Shown here piece by piece: positions 1 through 8,834 of a DNA stretch of 51,195 nucleotides. Positions within the stretch are counted from its first letter, which is position 1; each line of letters begins with the position of its first letter. Both the position numbers and the translations under genes were made by a program. Below the pieces are notes generated by a model, which made no database searches, was not told where the DNA came from, and was given only the letters and a program-made list of their open reading frames with translations. Location: the NCBI GenBank assembly GCA_016930485.1, contig JAFGGP010000011.1, positions 1-51,195 of the forward strand. The letters are read 5' to 3'. The DNA comes from Candidatus Omnitrophota bacterium (GTDB taxonomy: Bacteria; Omnitrophota; Gorgyraeia; JAFGGP01).

Positions 1-56
1 GACCGAAGTAATCTCAAAAAGAGAGATTGCTTCGCCATTCAGGCTCGCAATGACGT
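1..56 (-). repeat. Interspersed hairpin repeat; minus strand reads GTCATTGCGAGCCTGAATGGCGAAGCAATCTC...GAGATTACTTCGGTC
   Basis: 12-bp RNA-type stem CGAAGTAATCTC (4-15) / GAGATTGCTTCG (23-34) with one G-U pair; resembles the widespread GTCATTGCGAG...GAAGCAATCTC bacterial interspersed repeat. Confidence 0.6.
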
Positions 57-79
57 CTTTAGCAGGGTTTTGCAACGGT

Positions 80-135
80 CTCAAATTGGAATACAAGAAA
101 CCCCCGGCCTTTAAACCAGCGTCTAACGGGGTAAA
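80..135 (+). repeat. Left-truncated copy of the ACCCCGTTAGA palindromic element (right half only)
   Basis: Ends in GTCTAACGGGGT (121-132), preceded by TCAAATTGGAATACAAGAAA, which resembles the interior of the copies at 47401 and 48163. Confidence 0.5.
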
Positions 136-147
136 GAGGCGTTATCG

Positions 148-1695
148 ATGAAGTATATGCGCGACAGACAACGAAGAATCGTGAGACTTGCCATGCTGAT
201 GGTCGTTATCTGCCTTACGGTTGTCGGCTGGGGCAGAATGCAGGCCCTTGGGCGGAAGGTCGAAAGGGACTTTTACGCCCTTTTGAACAGAGAGATCAAG
301 GAGAAGTTCGGATACGGCGTCGATATCGCCGATGTCCGTTTTTCAAAACTCGGCAGACTTGATATCGCACACCTGACTATCCATAATAAGACCTTTTTTG
401 CGAGATGCGAATCGGTGACGATTCATTACAATATGCTGAATCTATTTAAAAGAGAGCTGGGCACCCTTAATTACGCGTTTATCAAAGGAGGGTCATTCGG
501 TCTGTTTAAGAGCGACGAACTCATAAACAATATTAACGGGACCGTGTTATTTGATAACAGCAATATCGTTGTGAGGGAACTGATCGGCAATGTCCGGCAG
601 TCAGGGCTTGAGCTCCATCTCGGTGGGAAACTTATTGAACTGGACCGGGAAAGGCCTATCGTCTCCGCGCGCATGGATTTTAAAAAACCAAATCCCGGTT
701 CTGTCGGCAGCATAAAGATCTCGGGCAGCTTGTATAATCCGACAGTCGACGGCACATTTGTCTTTTCAGAAGGCGGGTTGGCTACGCTAGAAGGAGGCAT
801 CGAAAAGGATGGACGGTATGGGCTGCGCTGTAAGGTCGATCATGTCAAAATAAAGGGTACCGATCTTCTGACAACCGCGATTCTTTCCTGGAATCAACGG
901 GGAGGCCCCGGAGACCGTATTATTCAGGGAACGATTCAGACAAGGAATTCTGTCGTTGACCTGAGCCCTGTGGAGGAAATAACCGGCGCCTTTAGCATAA
1001 CACAGGATACACTCAGCATCGATGATCTAAAATGGGCGCACAACTACCATCTTTCGGTCAAGGCCTATTTCAGCGATCCCCCGAGCGTCGATGCTATGCT
1101 GGAGATCAGCAACGCCGATATTGCCGAGTTGAATACCGTGCTCTTAAAGCATCTTTCCTCGGGACAGCATACTAACTACGGTGTCTTAAACGGGGTTATT
1201 ACATGTAAGGGGCCGCTGAGTGATATTATGACGAAGGGATATATAGAGTCTTTTGACGGCAAATTGGGGAAGGTAGAGTTTGAAAAGGCGGTTATCGCGT
1301 TTCAGGGTATAGGACCGGTACTTTTCATCGAAGACGCCTGGCTTTATAAAAATCAGCAGAATGCCCGGCTGAACGGTGTTGTCGACCTTCGCCTCATCGG
1401 AGAAAAACATTATATCAAACAAGCCATTCAGGTAGAAGGTGGTAAATCGCAACTTGCCTGGTTTAATTGGGATATGAAAAAAAATACCGAAGACGACACC
1501 CTGATTTTGAGAAAGCCGTTAAATGCCGAGACCACGTTCGGGTTTAAACAGTCGCTGCAGAACGGGACCTCGTCGTTGCAAGAGGGGGGCAATAATCTGC
1601 AGTTTGAGTATAAAGTAAGTGCGTCTGACAGACTGAAAATGGAGCTGAGTGACAAAGACGACTTTTTCGGGATTGAACGCAAGTATTCGTTCTAG
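148..1695 (+). CDS. AsmA-like / DUF748-type periplasmic membrane-anchored protein
   Basis: N-terminal TM helix followed by a long beta-rich AsmA/TamB-like sequence; directly upstream of MCE transporter genes. Confidence 0.6.
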   Translation: MKYMRDRQRRIVRLAMLMVVICLTVVGWGRMQALGRKVERDFYALLNREIKEKFGYGVDIADVRFSKLGRLDIAHLTIHNKTFFARCESVTIHYNMLNLFKRELGTLNYAFIKGGSFGLFKSDELINNINGTVLFDNSNIVVRELIGNVRQSGLELHLGGKLIELDRERPIVSARMDFKKPNPGSVGSIKISGSLYNPTVDGTFVFSEGGLATLEGGIEKDGRYGLRCKVDHVKIKGTDLLTTAILSWNQRGGPGDRIIQGTIQTRNSVVDLSPVEEITGAFSITQDTLSIDDLKWAHNYHLSVKAYFSDPPSVDAMLEISNADIAELNTVLLKHLSSGQHTNYGVLNGVITCKGPLSDIMTKGYIESFDGKLGKVEFEKAVIAFQGIGPVLFIEDAWLYKNQQNARLNGVVDLRLIGEKHYIKQAIQVEGGKSQLAWFNWDMKKNTEDDTLILRKPLNAETTFGFKQSLQNGTSSLQEGGNNLQFEYKVSASDRLKMELSDKDDFFGIERKYSF

Positions 1696-1740
1696 TCTGT
1701 CGACTTCGGCCGTCGGACATTTTGCCAGAGGGACTCGCAC

Positions 1741-2520
1741 ATGAGAGATATATTACTTCAGACGGGTAGACGTTTTATAGCATTCCTCCAATATCTGGGA
1801 GGTCTTACTTCGCTGTCCTTGCTGACGCTGATCTGGCTTTTCGCGGCGCCGTTTAAGTGGAAGTACGTTATTCAGCAGATGAAAAAAATCGGATATGATA
1901 GTATGCCGATTGTCTTTCTGGTGGCGCTCTTTACCGGTATTGTGCTGGCCTTGCAAAGCGCTTATCAGATGCAGAAGATATCGGCAGAGATGTATATCGC
2001 AAGCCTGGTATCGCTTTCGATGACGCGCGAACTCGGTCCGGTCTTAACAGCCCTGGTAGTAGCGGGGAGGGTGGGTGCGGCTATCACCGCGGAGTTGGGG
2101 ACGATGAAGGTTACCGAGCAGATCGACGCCCTTGAGGCGATGGCAGCCCCTCCGGTGCAGCACCTGGTGGTACCGCGGTTCCTCGCGTCTATCTTTATGC
2201 TGCCTTTACTGACGATTTATGCCGATGCAATCGGTATATTCGGCGGTTATCTGGTAGGTGTATATAAGCTGAATCTCAGCTCCAGCATTTATATCAATAT
2301 GTCATTTGACCCGTTGGTTATGAAAGACCTTATGACCGGTCTGTATAAAACATTTTTCTTTGCCGCGATCATCGCACTGGTCGGATGCTTTGAGGGGTTC
2401 CAGACAGAGGGGGGCGCCGAGGGAGTCGGGCTTGCCACGACGAGGAGTGTGGTTATTTCCTTTATTCTTATTATCGCGACAGACTGCTTGTTTACTGTTT
2501 TATTTTACTTTATTTTTTAA
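1741..2520 (+). CDS. mlaE: MlaE-family ABC transporter permease
   Basis: MlaE signatures (LVALFTGIVLALQSAYQMQKISAE..., RELGPVLTALVVAGRVGAAITAELGTMKVTEQIDAL). Confidence 0.93.
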   Translation: MRDILLQTGRRFIAFLQYLGGLTSLSLLTLIWLFAAPFKWKYVIQQMKKIGYDSMPIVFLVALFTGIVLALQSAYQMQKISAEMYIASLVSLSMTRELGPVLTALVVAGRVGAAITAELGTMKVTEQIDALEAMAAPPVQHLVVPRFLASIFMLPLLTIYADAIGIFGGYLVGVYKLNLSSSIYINMSFDPLVMKDLMTGLYKTFFFAAIIALVGCFEGFQTEGGAEGVGLATTRSVVISFILIIATDCLFTVLFYFIF

Positions 2521-2543
2521 TCTGCCGACCTCAATCGGCGAGG

Positions 2544-3323
2544 ATGTCGTTTATGACCACTATTATGATCGATGTTGTTAATGTGCGTAAGTCATTCAGA
2601 GGACGCCCGGTTTTACGTAGTCTGAATCTGACTATCAAGAGGGGCGAGACGATGGTCATTATCGGCCGTTCGGGGTGTGGGAAGAGCGTGCTTTTAAAGC
2701 ATATCGTCGGCCTTCTGAAGCCCGACTCAGGCCAGGTGCTTGTCGGCGGTATTGATATTACCAAGATTCACGGAAGGGAACTCGATAAGATCAGATTGAA
2801 GTTTGGCATGCTTTTTCAGGGGGCCGCGCTTTTCGATTCCCTCACCGTCGGTGAAAATGTAGGTTTTTTACTGAACGAACATGCCCTTTTCGGGCCGGAC
2901 GAGATAACACGGAAGGTTGCGGAGTCGCTTGCTCACGTGGGACTATCGGGGATTGAGCACATGAAACCTGCCGAGTTGAGCGGGGGCATGAAGAAACGCG
3001 TCGGGCTTGCACGGGCTATCTGCCATAATCCCGAGGTTATCTTTTACGATGAACCGACCACCGGCATCGATCCTATTATGGCCGATGTGATTAATAATCT
3101 GATCGTCGCACTGAACAAAAAACTGAATACAACCTCGATTGTTGTCACCCATGACATGGTGAGCGCATATAAAGTGGCGACACGAATAGCGATGCTCTAC
3201 GAGGGCGCTATTATTGCGGTGGGAAACCCGGATGAAATCAGGGCTACGGATAATCCTGTTGTACGGCAGTTTATTACCGGGGCGGCGGAAGGTCCTATTA
3301 CGGAGGCGGAACAACGGCGTTAA
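2544..3323 (+). CDS. mlaF: MlaF-family ABC transporter ATP-binding protein
   Basis: Walker A GRSGCGKSVLLKHIVGLLKPDSG, signature LSGGMKKRVGLARAI, Walker B VIFYDEPTTGIDP. Confidence 0.93.
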   Translation: MSFMTTIMIDVVNVRKSFRGRPVLRSLNLTIKRGETMVIIGRSGCGKSVLLKHIVGLLKPDSGQVLVGGIDITKIHGRELDKIRLKFGMLFQGAALFDSLTVGENVGFLLNEHALFGPDEITRKVAESLAHVGLSGIEHMKPAELSGGMKKRVGLARAICHNPEVIFYDEPTTGIDPIMADVINNLIVALNKKLNTTSIVVTHDMVSAYKVATRIAMLYEGAIIAVGNPDEIRATDNPVVRQFITGAAEGPITEAEQRR

Positions 3324-3370
3324 TGGCGGTTGACTGATTCAACCAGAATCTGATAGGCAGGAGGGGACAC

Positions 3371-4180
3371 ATGGATGGTCGCACTAATTTTGAATTGAAA
3401 GTCGGCATATTCGTTTTTATCGGTCTTGTCATTTTGTCAGCACTCATTTTTTCGATCGGTGAGTTCTATGTGTTTAGGCGGGGAATAAACTATAACATTA
3501 TCTTTAGTTTTGCCAACGGTATCGAACTCGGTGCACCCGTGCGGGTTGCCGGCGTCGAATCGGGCGAGGTTGAAGATATTAAACTGATTTTTGATAAGGA
3601 TGAAAATGAAGTCAGGGTCAAGATACGGGTATGGGTCGAGGAAAGCGCGAAGGTACACACCGATGCCGTTGCCCGGATTAATACCCTCGGCCTGTTAGGG
3701 GAAAAGTATCTCGAGATTTATCCCGGAACGAATCAGGCCCTGCTCTTAAAGCCGAATGCGGTGCTTCGGGGCGTTGATCCCATGTCTACCGAGGAACTGA
3801 CCTATGAGGGTCATAAGACTCTTCAGAAACTGGATCAGTTGATTGAGTCGATGAATGAGGTGCTCGATCAGGATACGAGGGATTCCATAAAGAAGACTAT
3901 TGCCAATGCCGAGGACGCGACTGCGTCGGTTCAGAATATCGTTGATTCAACAAATGATATTCTTGAGACGATTAAAAGCGGCCGGGGAACTGTCGGTAAG
4001 TTGGTATACGACGAAGCACTCTATCAGGAACTGGAGGCGTTTGTCCAGGAGATAAAAGCGCATCCGTGGAAGCTGTTTATCAAGGGCAAAGAAGAAAAGA
4101 AAAAAGAGGAGATGGAAGAGTCTTCTTCCGCGCCTGAGGAGTCACCGCGCGGGGCAAGAGATAAGATACGGTGGTTCTAA
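3371..4180 (+). CDS. mlaD: MlaD/MCE-domain lipoprotein-like substrate-binding protein
   Basis: N-terminal TM plus MCE domain (ANGIELGAPVRVAGVESGEVEDIKL, GLLGEKYLEIYPG). Confidence 0.9.
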   Translation: MDGRTNFELKVGIFVFIGLVILSALIFSIGEFYVFRRGINYNIIFSFANGIELGAPVRVAGVESGEVEDIKLIFDKDENEVRVKIRVWVEESAKVHTDAVARINTLGLLGEKYLEIYPGTNQALLLKPNAVLRGVDPMSTEELTYEGHKTLQKLDQLIESMNEVLDQDTRDSIKKTIANAEDATASVQNIVDSTNDILETIKSGRGTVGKLVYDEALYQELEAFVQEIKAHPWKLFIKGKEEKKKEEMEESSSAPEESPRGARDKIRWF

Positions 4181-4340
4181 TACCAAAAACGCCGGCCTTG
4201 GACGCGTGGAGTTTCGGCATGGCGACCCGCACCCAGGGCGAAAGGCTGAAGCAGCGCCATAGGCATATGGGGCTGGATAACCCAAACCATTACCATTAGA
4301 TACATACTGTCTCATATGTTATGACGCACGGTTAATCGGT

Positions 4341-4369
4341 TTGGTTCTTTATATACTTTACTCTATAAC
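4341..4369 (+). promoter_or_regulatory. Candidate sigma70-type promoter for the PIN-TRAM gene
   Basis: TTGGTT (4341-4346) - 17 nt - TATAAC (4364-4369), about 40 bp upstream of ATG 4408. Confidence 0.4.
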
Positions 4370-4407
4370 ATAACCATCTATATTCATACCAGTTACAGGA
4401 GGAATAC

Positions 4408-5415
4408 ATGAATCTTATTTTTGTCCGCCTTTTTTTTGTGATGGCCTCGACGGTGGTCGGTTATCAGATAGGCACGTTATTACCCAGCGCAACCGGTAAC
4501 TTTTCGGTGCACGGTGCGATCGTCGGTTTTTGCATCTCGGGACTGGTTATGCTGCTGGAGTCTCTCCTGAAAAAGGTGTCACTCAAGGGGCTTTCTGCGG
4601 TTGTCTTCGGTTTAATCTTTGGTCTGATTATGGCAAAGCTTTTAAGCGACGCGATTACGCTTCTGCCGATGCCGGCGTATCTTGCGCAGTCTATACGGAT
4701 TGCGATCACGCTGATTTTATGCTATATCGGCATGAGCGTTACGATGCGAGGGAAAGAAGAATTCTCTCTCGTTATCCCCTATGTGAGGCTGCACCGGCAC
4801 GATCAGGGCCAGGACCTTATTATTCTTGATACCAGTGTTATTATCGACGGGCGGATATCGGATATTTGCAGGACAAAGTTTATCGACGGGAAATTCATCA
4901 TCCCGCGGTTTGTCTTACAGGAACTGCAGGCGATTGCCGATTCATCGGACCCCATAAAAAGAAACCGCGGCAGGAGGGGGCTTGATATATTAAACAAGAT
5001 ACAAAAGAGCACCTCTATGGATGTGACGATCAGCGAGCAGGATTTTCCCGATATCAGAGAGGTTGACGCAAAGCTGGTAAAACTTGCAAAGGTGCTGAGC
5101 GGAAAGATTTTCACGAACGACTACAATTTAAATAAGATAGCCGAACTGCAGGGGATACCCGTCCTCAACATTAACGATCTTGCCGAGTCGTTGAAACCGG
5201 TTGTGCTTCCCGGAGAGCAGATGACGGTCAAGCCTATCAAGGAGGGCAAGGAACACAATCAGAGTGTTGCCTATCTCGAGGATGGGACCATGGTGGTTAT
5301 CGATGAAGGAAAAGACCTCATCGGCAAGACAATAGAGGTGGTTATCACCAGTGTATTGCAGACATCGGCAGGCAGGATGATTTTTGCCAAACCGCGCAAT
5401 GCCAATGCACGCTAG
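4408..5415 (+). CDS. PIN/TRAM domain membrane protein (YacL family)
   Basis: Four N-terminal TM helices; PIN domain [17 protein letters not shown]...[18 protein letters not shown]-terminal TRAM-like region. Confidence 0.88.
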   Translation: MNLIFVRLFFVMASTVVGYQIGTLLPSATGNFSVHGAIVGFCISGLVMLLESLLKKVSLKGLSAVVFGLIFGLIMAKLLSDAITLLPMPAYLAQSIRIAITLILCYIGMSVTMRGKEEFSLVIPYVRLHRHDQGQDLIILDTSVIIDGRISDICRTKFIDGKFIIPRFVLQELQAIADSSDPIKRNRGRRGLDILNKIQKSTSMDVTISEQDFPDIREVDAKLVKLAKVLSGKIFTNDYNLNKIAELQGIPVLNINDLAESLKPVVLPGEQMTVKPIKEGKEHNQSVAYLEDGTMVVIDEGKDLIGKTIEVVITSVLQTSAGRMIFAKPRNANAR

Positions 5416-5445
5416 CCCCCCACTGTAACGGACATATAGTCGTAT

Positions 5446-6162
5446 ATGAAAAAAATAGAGGCCATTCTTGTTGCCGCCGGCAGCGGTAAACGCATGAACC
5501 GCTCGGGCGAGGATAAAATATTTGTCTCCCTCAGCGGATGTCCGATTCTCTGTTATTCCCTGAAGGAGCTTGAGGCGTGCCGGTATATCGAACACATCGT
5601 TCTTGTGGTGCGGAAAGATGCGCAGGGGCGTGCCCGGTTATTGATCGATGAGTGCGGCTTCAAAAAAGTAAAGGCGATTGTTGCCGGAGGCCTGCGGAGG
5701 CAGGACTCGGTGTCCAGCGGGCTCGCCGCGCTCGACCGTGATACACATTCAGTACTCATTCATGACGGTGCGCGCCCTTTTCTTTCTCAGGAATTACTTG
5801 AGCGCCTATATGAGGGGAGCCGTGAGCGCGATGCGGTAATCTGCGGTCTGCCGCTCGACTCTACCATTAAACGGGCAGACGACCAACACCTCATCACCGA
5901 GACGGTTTCACGGGAGGCGATCTGGGTCGTCCAGACGCCTCAGATGTTTGCGCGGAAGTTGCTATTAGAGGCATTTCGTAGGCAGAAAGAAAGGGGCGGT
6001 GAGACAGTGACGGACGAGGCGTCATTAATTGAAAAATTGTCTCATCCGGTAGGTATTGTGCAGGGCGATCCCCTCAATATAAAAATCACCTATGAACACG
6101 ATCTTGTTCTTGCCAGACTGATTGCGGCAACACGAGGCACGGGAGAGACATGTTGCGGGTAG
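5446..6162 (+). CDS. ispD: 2-C-methyl-D-erythritol 4-phosphate cytidylyltransferase
   Basis: AILVAAGSGKRMNRSGEDKIFVSLSG; VLIHDGARPF; overlaps ispF. Confidence 0.94.
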   Translation: MKKIEAILVAAGSGKRMNRSGEDKIFVSLSGCPILCYSLKELEACRYIEHIVLVVRKDAQGRARLLIDECGFKKVKAIVAGGLRRQDSVSSGLAALDRDTHSVLIHDGARPFLSQELLERLYEGSRERDAVICGLPLDSTIKRADDQHLITETVSREAIWVVQTPQMFARKLLLEAFRRQKERGGETVTDEASLIEKLSHPVGIVQGDPLNIKITYEHDLVLARLIAATRGTGETCCG

Positions 6163-6656
6163 GACTCGGTTATGACATACATCGGCTTATTGCCGGCAGG
6201 CCCCTGATTCTGGGGGGCAGGCACATACCGTACGGTAAGGGTTTGCTGGGGCATTCTGACGGTGATTGCCTGGTGCATGCTGTTATCGATGCCATTCTGG
6301 GTGCGCTTGCACTGGGCGATATCGGACAGCATTTTCCCGATACCGATCCCCGCTATAAAGATGCCGCAAGCCTCCCGCTTCTTGAAGAAGTTGTTGTGCG
6401 CATGCAGAACGAAGGGTATGCCATCGGGAATGTGGATATTGTCGTTATCGCACAGGAACCGAAACTCGCCCCGCATTATCCCGGTATCATCGCATCTCTC
6501 AAAGAGGTTCTTAGGTGTGCTGAGCGGCAGATAAGCGTTAAATCAAAGACGCATGAAAGGATAGGCCCTCTGGGGGCCGGCGAGGCAATAGCCTCATTTG
6601 CGGTATGCACATTACAAAAGATGTCACAAGCCATACCCATACGGGCACAGGCATGA
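6150..6656 (+). CDS. ispF: 2-C-methyl-D-erythritol 2,4-cyclodiphosphate synthase
   Basis: VGLGYDIHRL; LGHSDGDCLVHAVIDAILGALALGDIGQHFPDTDP. Confidence 0.95.
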   Translation: MLRVGLGYDIHRLIAGRPLILGGRHIPYGKGLLGHSDGDCLVHAVIDAILGALALGDIGQHFPDTDPRYKDAASLPLLEEVVVRMQNEGYAIGNVDIVVIAQEPKLAPHYPGIIASLKEVLRCAERQISVKSKTHERIGPLGAGEAIASFAVCTLQKMSQAIPIRAQA

Positions 6657-6672
6657 CACATGTATCTCAAAT

Positions 6673-6700
6673 TCTAAACGCTAAACTCGAGACTCTACAC
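6673..6700 (+). repeat. Degenerate 7-nt-period array (TCTAAAC GCTAAAC TCGAGAC TCTACAC)
   Basis: Four consecutive heptads tile the segment; abuts the palindromic element at 6699. Confidence 0.5.
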
Positions 6701-6759
6701 CCCGTTAGAAAAAGAGGGGTTCATAACAAAACAAGGCGGCATCGGTTTTCTAACGGGGT
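6699..6759. repeat. Short palindromic element with perfect 14-bp TIRs ACCCCGTTAGAAAA / TTTTCTAACGGGGT
   Basis: Left arm 6699-6712, right arm 6746-6759; termini shared with the copies at 80-135 and 48163-48266. Confidence 0.8.
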
Positions 6760-6848
6760 AAATAAACTCAAATGCCCCAACCTCAACCATGAACCAGAAC
6801 CCTGTACCGTGCGATAGTGTTGGTTCAGGGCAAAACAAAAAATGGACA

Positions 6849-6952
6849 ACATACGTCATTCCCGCGGAACCTGTCTTCACGAAAGTGGGGAGCGGGAATT
6901 CAAAATCAAGGAATATATAGAGCCCCGGGTCTTCGCCCGAGGATGACATACG
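6849..6952. mobile_element. MITE-like element TCATTCCCGC...CCCGAGGATGA flanked by direct repeat (A)CATACG
   Basis: CATACG at 6850-6855 and 6947-6952; element ends TCATTCC/GGATGA; internal hairpins TTCCCGC/GCGGGAA and CCCCGGG/CCCGAGG. Confidence 0.6.
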
Positions 6953-6957
6953 AGTTT

Positions 6958-7016
6958 GGAGAATTTTGATTTTGGGTTTTGGATTTGTTTAGGGTTTAGG
7001 ATTTCGGATTTCCGAC
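6958..7016 (+). repeat. Degenerate AT-rich heptad-like repeat upstream of the MuiA-like gene
   Basis: GATTTTG GGTTTTG GATTTG TTTAGG GTTTAGG ATTTCGG ATTTCCG. Confidence 0.45.
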
Positions 7017-7056
7017 GTTATAAGATGTTATGTGAAAAAAAAGGGGGGGGGACATA

Positions 7057-8718
7057 ATGAGATGCTCCGCTTGCACTACGGTTTTATTATCCATCCTGTT
7101 TTGTGCTATAGCCGGTACACCGTCTTGTGCCGAAGAGACGGTTTCTTCGCGCATTACCGGGGCAACCCTTTTTACCAATCAGGCACTGGTAAAGCGCGAG
7201 GCAACGGCAGAGGTTGATAAGGGTGTTGTAGAGCTTCTCCTTGAGGTAGAGGCGTTTCGCGTCGAGGCCGACTCGGTGACCGCAAAGGTCTTTGGTGAGG
7301 GAGAGGTGTACAGCGTTCAGTATAAAGAGATCTACCTGGAGGAGGCTCCCCAGGAGAATATACGGGTGCTTGAGGAGAAGAAAGAGGAATTACAGAATCA
7401 GAGGGTATTGCTTCAGGCAGATCTCGAGATAGTCGGAAAAAAGGCGGAGTTTCTCGATTCGCTCATACAGTTTTCCAGGGTTCAGCTGCCGAAGGACGTG
7501 CAGACGGCCTTTCCCCAGACAGAGGAACTGGAAAAAACGCTTTTCTTCCTGGATAAAAACATGAAAGAACTAGCCCAGAAGAAACACGAGCTGATGCTTC
7601 AAACAAGAGAGATCGACGAAGAGATCGAGCTTATCAATAAGGAACTTACATCACTCAGGCAGACTGTTTCGCACGCGAAGAAGGGCGTCTCGGTTCTGTT
7701 CAATTCTCAGAAGCCCCAGACGATAAGTATCGAGGCCAGTTATCTGGTGAGCGGTGCCTCATGGCAGCCGTTTTATAAGGTGGACGTGCCCCTTGACCTG
7801 AAGGAGATGAATCTTACCATGTTTGCCAAGATCTACCAGAAGACGGGCGAGGACTGGGACGATATTGGTTTATCCATATCGAACGTGGTGCCGTTAAAAG
7901 GGGCGGCCATTCCGTATCTCTCGTCGTGGATTCTCGATGTGCCGAGGCCTCTTATGAGGAAACCGGAGGCAAAGTGTCTTTTTGCGCTGGGAGGGGCGAG
8001 GGACGGCGCGGTAGAAGAACAACTTCCGCGGTCTAAGGCCGATAAAGAAGAAGGCGAGGCGAACTTTATCCAGGCAGACCGAAAAGAACTTCCTCTCTCT
8101 TTCGAATATACTATGCCGCATGCATTTCAACTTGAGTCCAGAGATAAGGAAACCGTGTTACCGCTTTTTTCCAGGGGTATCAGCGGGAACTATGTGTACT
8201 ATGCGGTACCCAGGATAAATCCGTACTGTTTTTTGTTGAGCAGGGTAACGGCTGACAAGGAACTCCTGGGCGGATTGTTAAACGTCTATTTCGGCGGGCG
8301 GTATATCGGCAAGGTATATCTCCAGGAGAAAAAGGCGGGCGATGAGTTCCGCCTGAATCTGGGCGTTGACCGCGACATCAAGGTGAAACGCGAAACAATA
8401 AAAGACCAGGTCAACGAGACCTTCTTTGGCAAGATCCAGCGGCAGACGGTTGTGAGGGATTTCGCGTATAAGATTACTGTAGAAAATCTGAAAAGTAAGC
8501 CGATTACCATACAGGTCGTCGATAATGTCCCGGTCTCACGCACCGACAAGATCGAGGTGAAAAACGTAACCATTACGCCGAAACCGAAGGAAGAGAGGTA
8601 TCAGGACCAGGAGGGCGTTCTCTTATGGGAATTCACCCTCGCACCGGGACAGCAACAGGTGATCGATGTGGCCGTTACGGTTCTGTATCCACAGGATGAG
8701 AAACCGGTCGGGTTATAA
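7057..8718 (+). CDS. Mucoidy inhibitor MuiA-like protein (DUF4139/DUF4140)
   Basis: Signal peptide; RITGATLFTNQALVKREA N-terminus; coiled coil; SYLVSGASWQPFYKVDV...GEDWDDIGLSISN. Confidence 0.85.
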   Translation: MRCSACTTVLLSILFCAIAGTPSCAEETVSSRITGATLFTNQALVKREATAEVDKGVVELLLEVEAFRVEADSVTAKVFGEGEVYSVQYKEIYLEEAPQENIRVLEEKKEELQNQRVLLQADLEIVGKKAEFLDSLIQFSRVQLPKDVQTAFPQTEELEKTLFFLDKNMKELAQKKHELMLQTREIDEEIELINKELTSLRQTVSHAKKGVSVLFNSQKPQTISIEASYLVSGASWQPFYKVDVPLDLKEMNLTMFAKIYQKTGEDWDDIGLSISNVVPLKGAAIPYLSSWILDVPRPLMRKPEAKCLFALGGARDGAVEEQLPRSKADKEEGEANFIQADRKELPLSFEYTMPHAFQLESRDKETVLPLFSRGISGNYVYYAVPRINPYCFLLSRVTADKELLGGLLNVYFGGRYIGKVYLQEKKAGDEFRLNLGVDRDIKVKRETIKDQVNETFFGKIQRQTVVRDFAYKITVENLKSKPITIQVVDNVPVSRTDKIEVKNVTITPKPKEERYQDQEGVLLWEFTLAPGQQQVIDVAVTVLYPQDEKPVGL

Positions 8719-8740
8719 CCAACGCATGACACATATCACG

Positions 8741-8780
8741 AAAAAGCAAATAGCAAAAATTCGGTATCAAAATGACAATG
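8741..8780 (+). repeat. AT-rich heptad array (AAATAGC AAAAATT CGGTATC AAAATGA)
   Basis: 7-nt tiling 8748-8775; related to units at 17769-17796 and 23468-23490. Confidence 0.5.
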
Positions 8781-8788
8781 TAAAGATG

Positions 8789-8824
8789 TGTAGCCCACAT
8801 TTTAATGTGGGAAAAATAGATTCC
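8789..8824 (+). repeat. Hairpin repeat TGTAGCCCACATTTTAATGTGGGAAAAATAGATTCC
   Basis: 8-bp stem CCCACATT/AATGTGGG (8794-8811); near-identical copy at 17847-17882. Confidence 0.75.
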
Positions 8825-8834
8825 AGAGCAGGCA

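Noticed and set aside
4200-4280. SRP RNA or c-di-GMP riboswitch upstream of the PIN gene
   Set aside because: Diagnostic conserved motifs of those RNAs are not present; left only as an unexplained segment.
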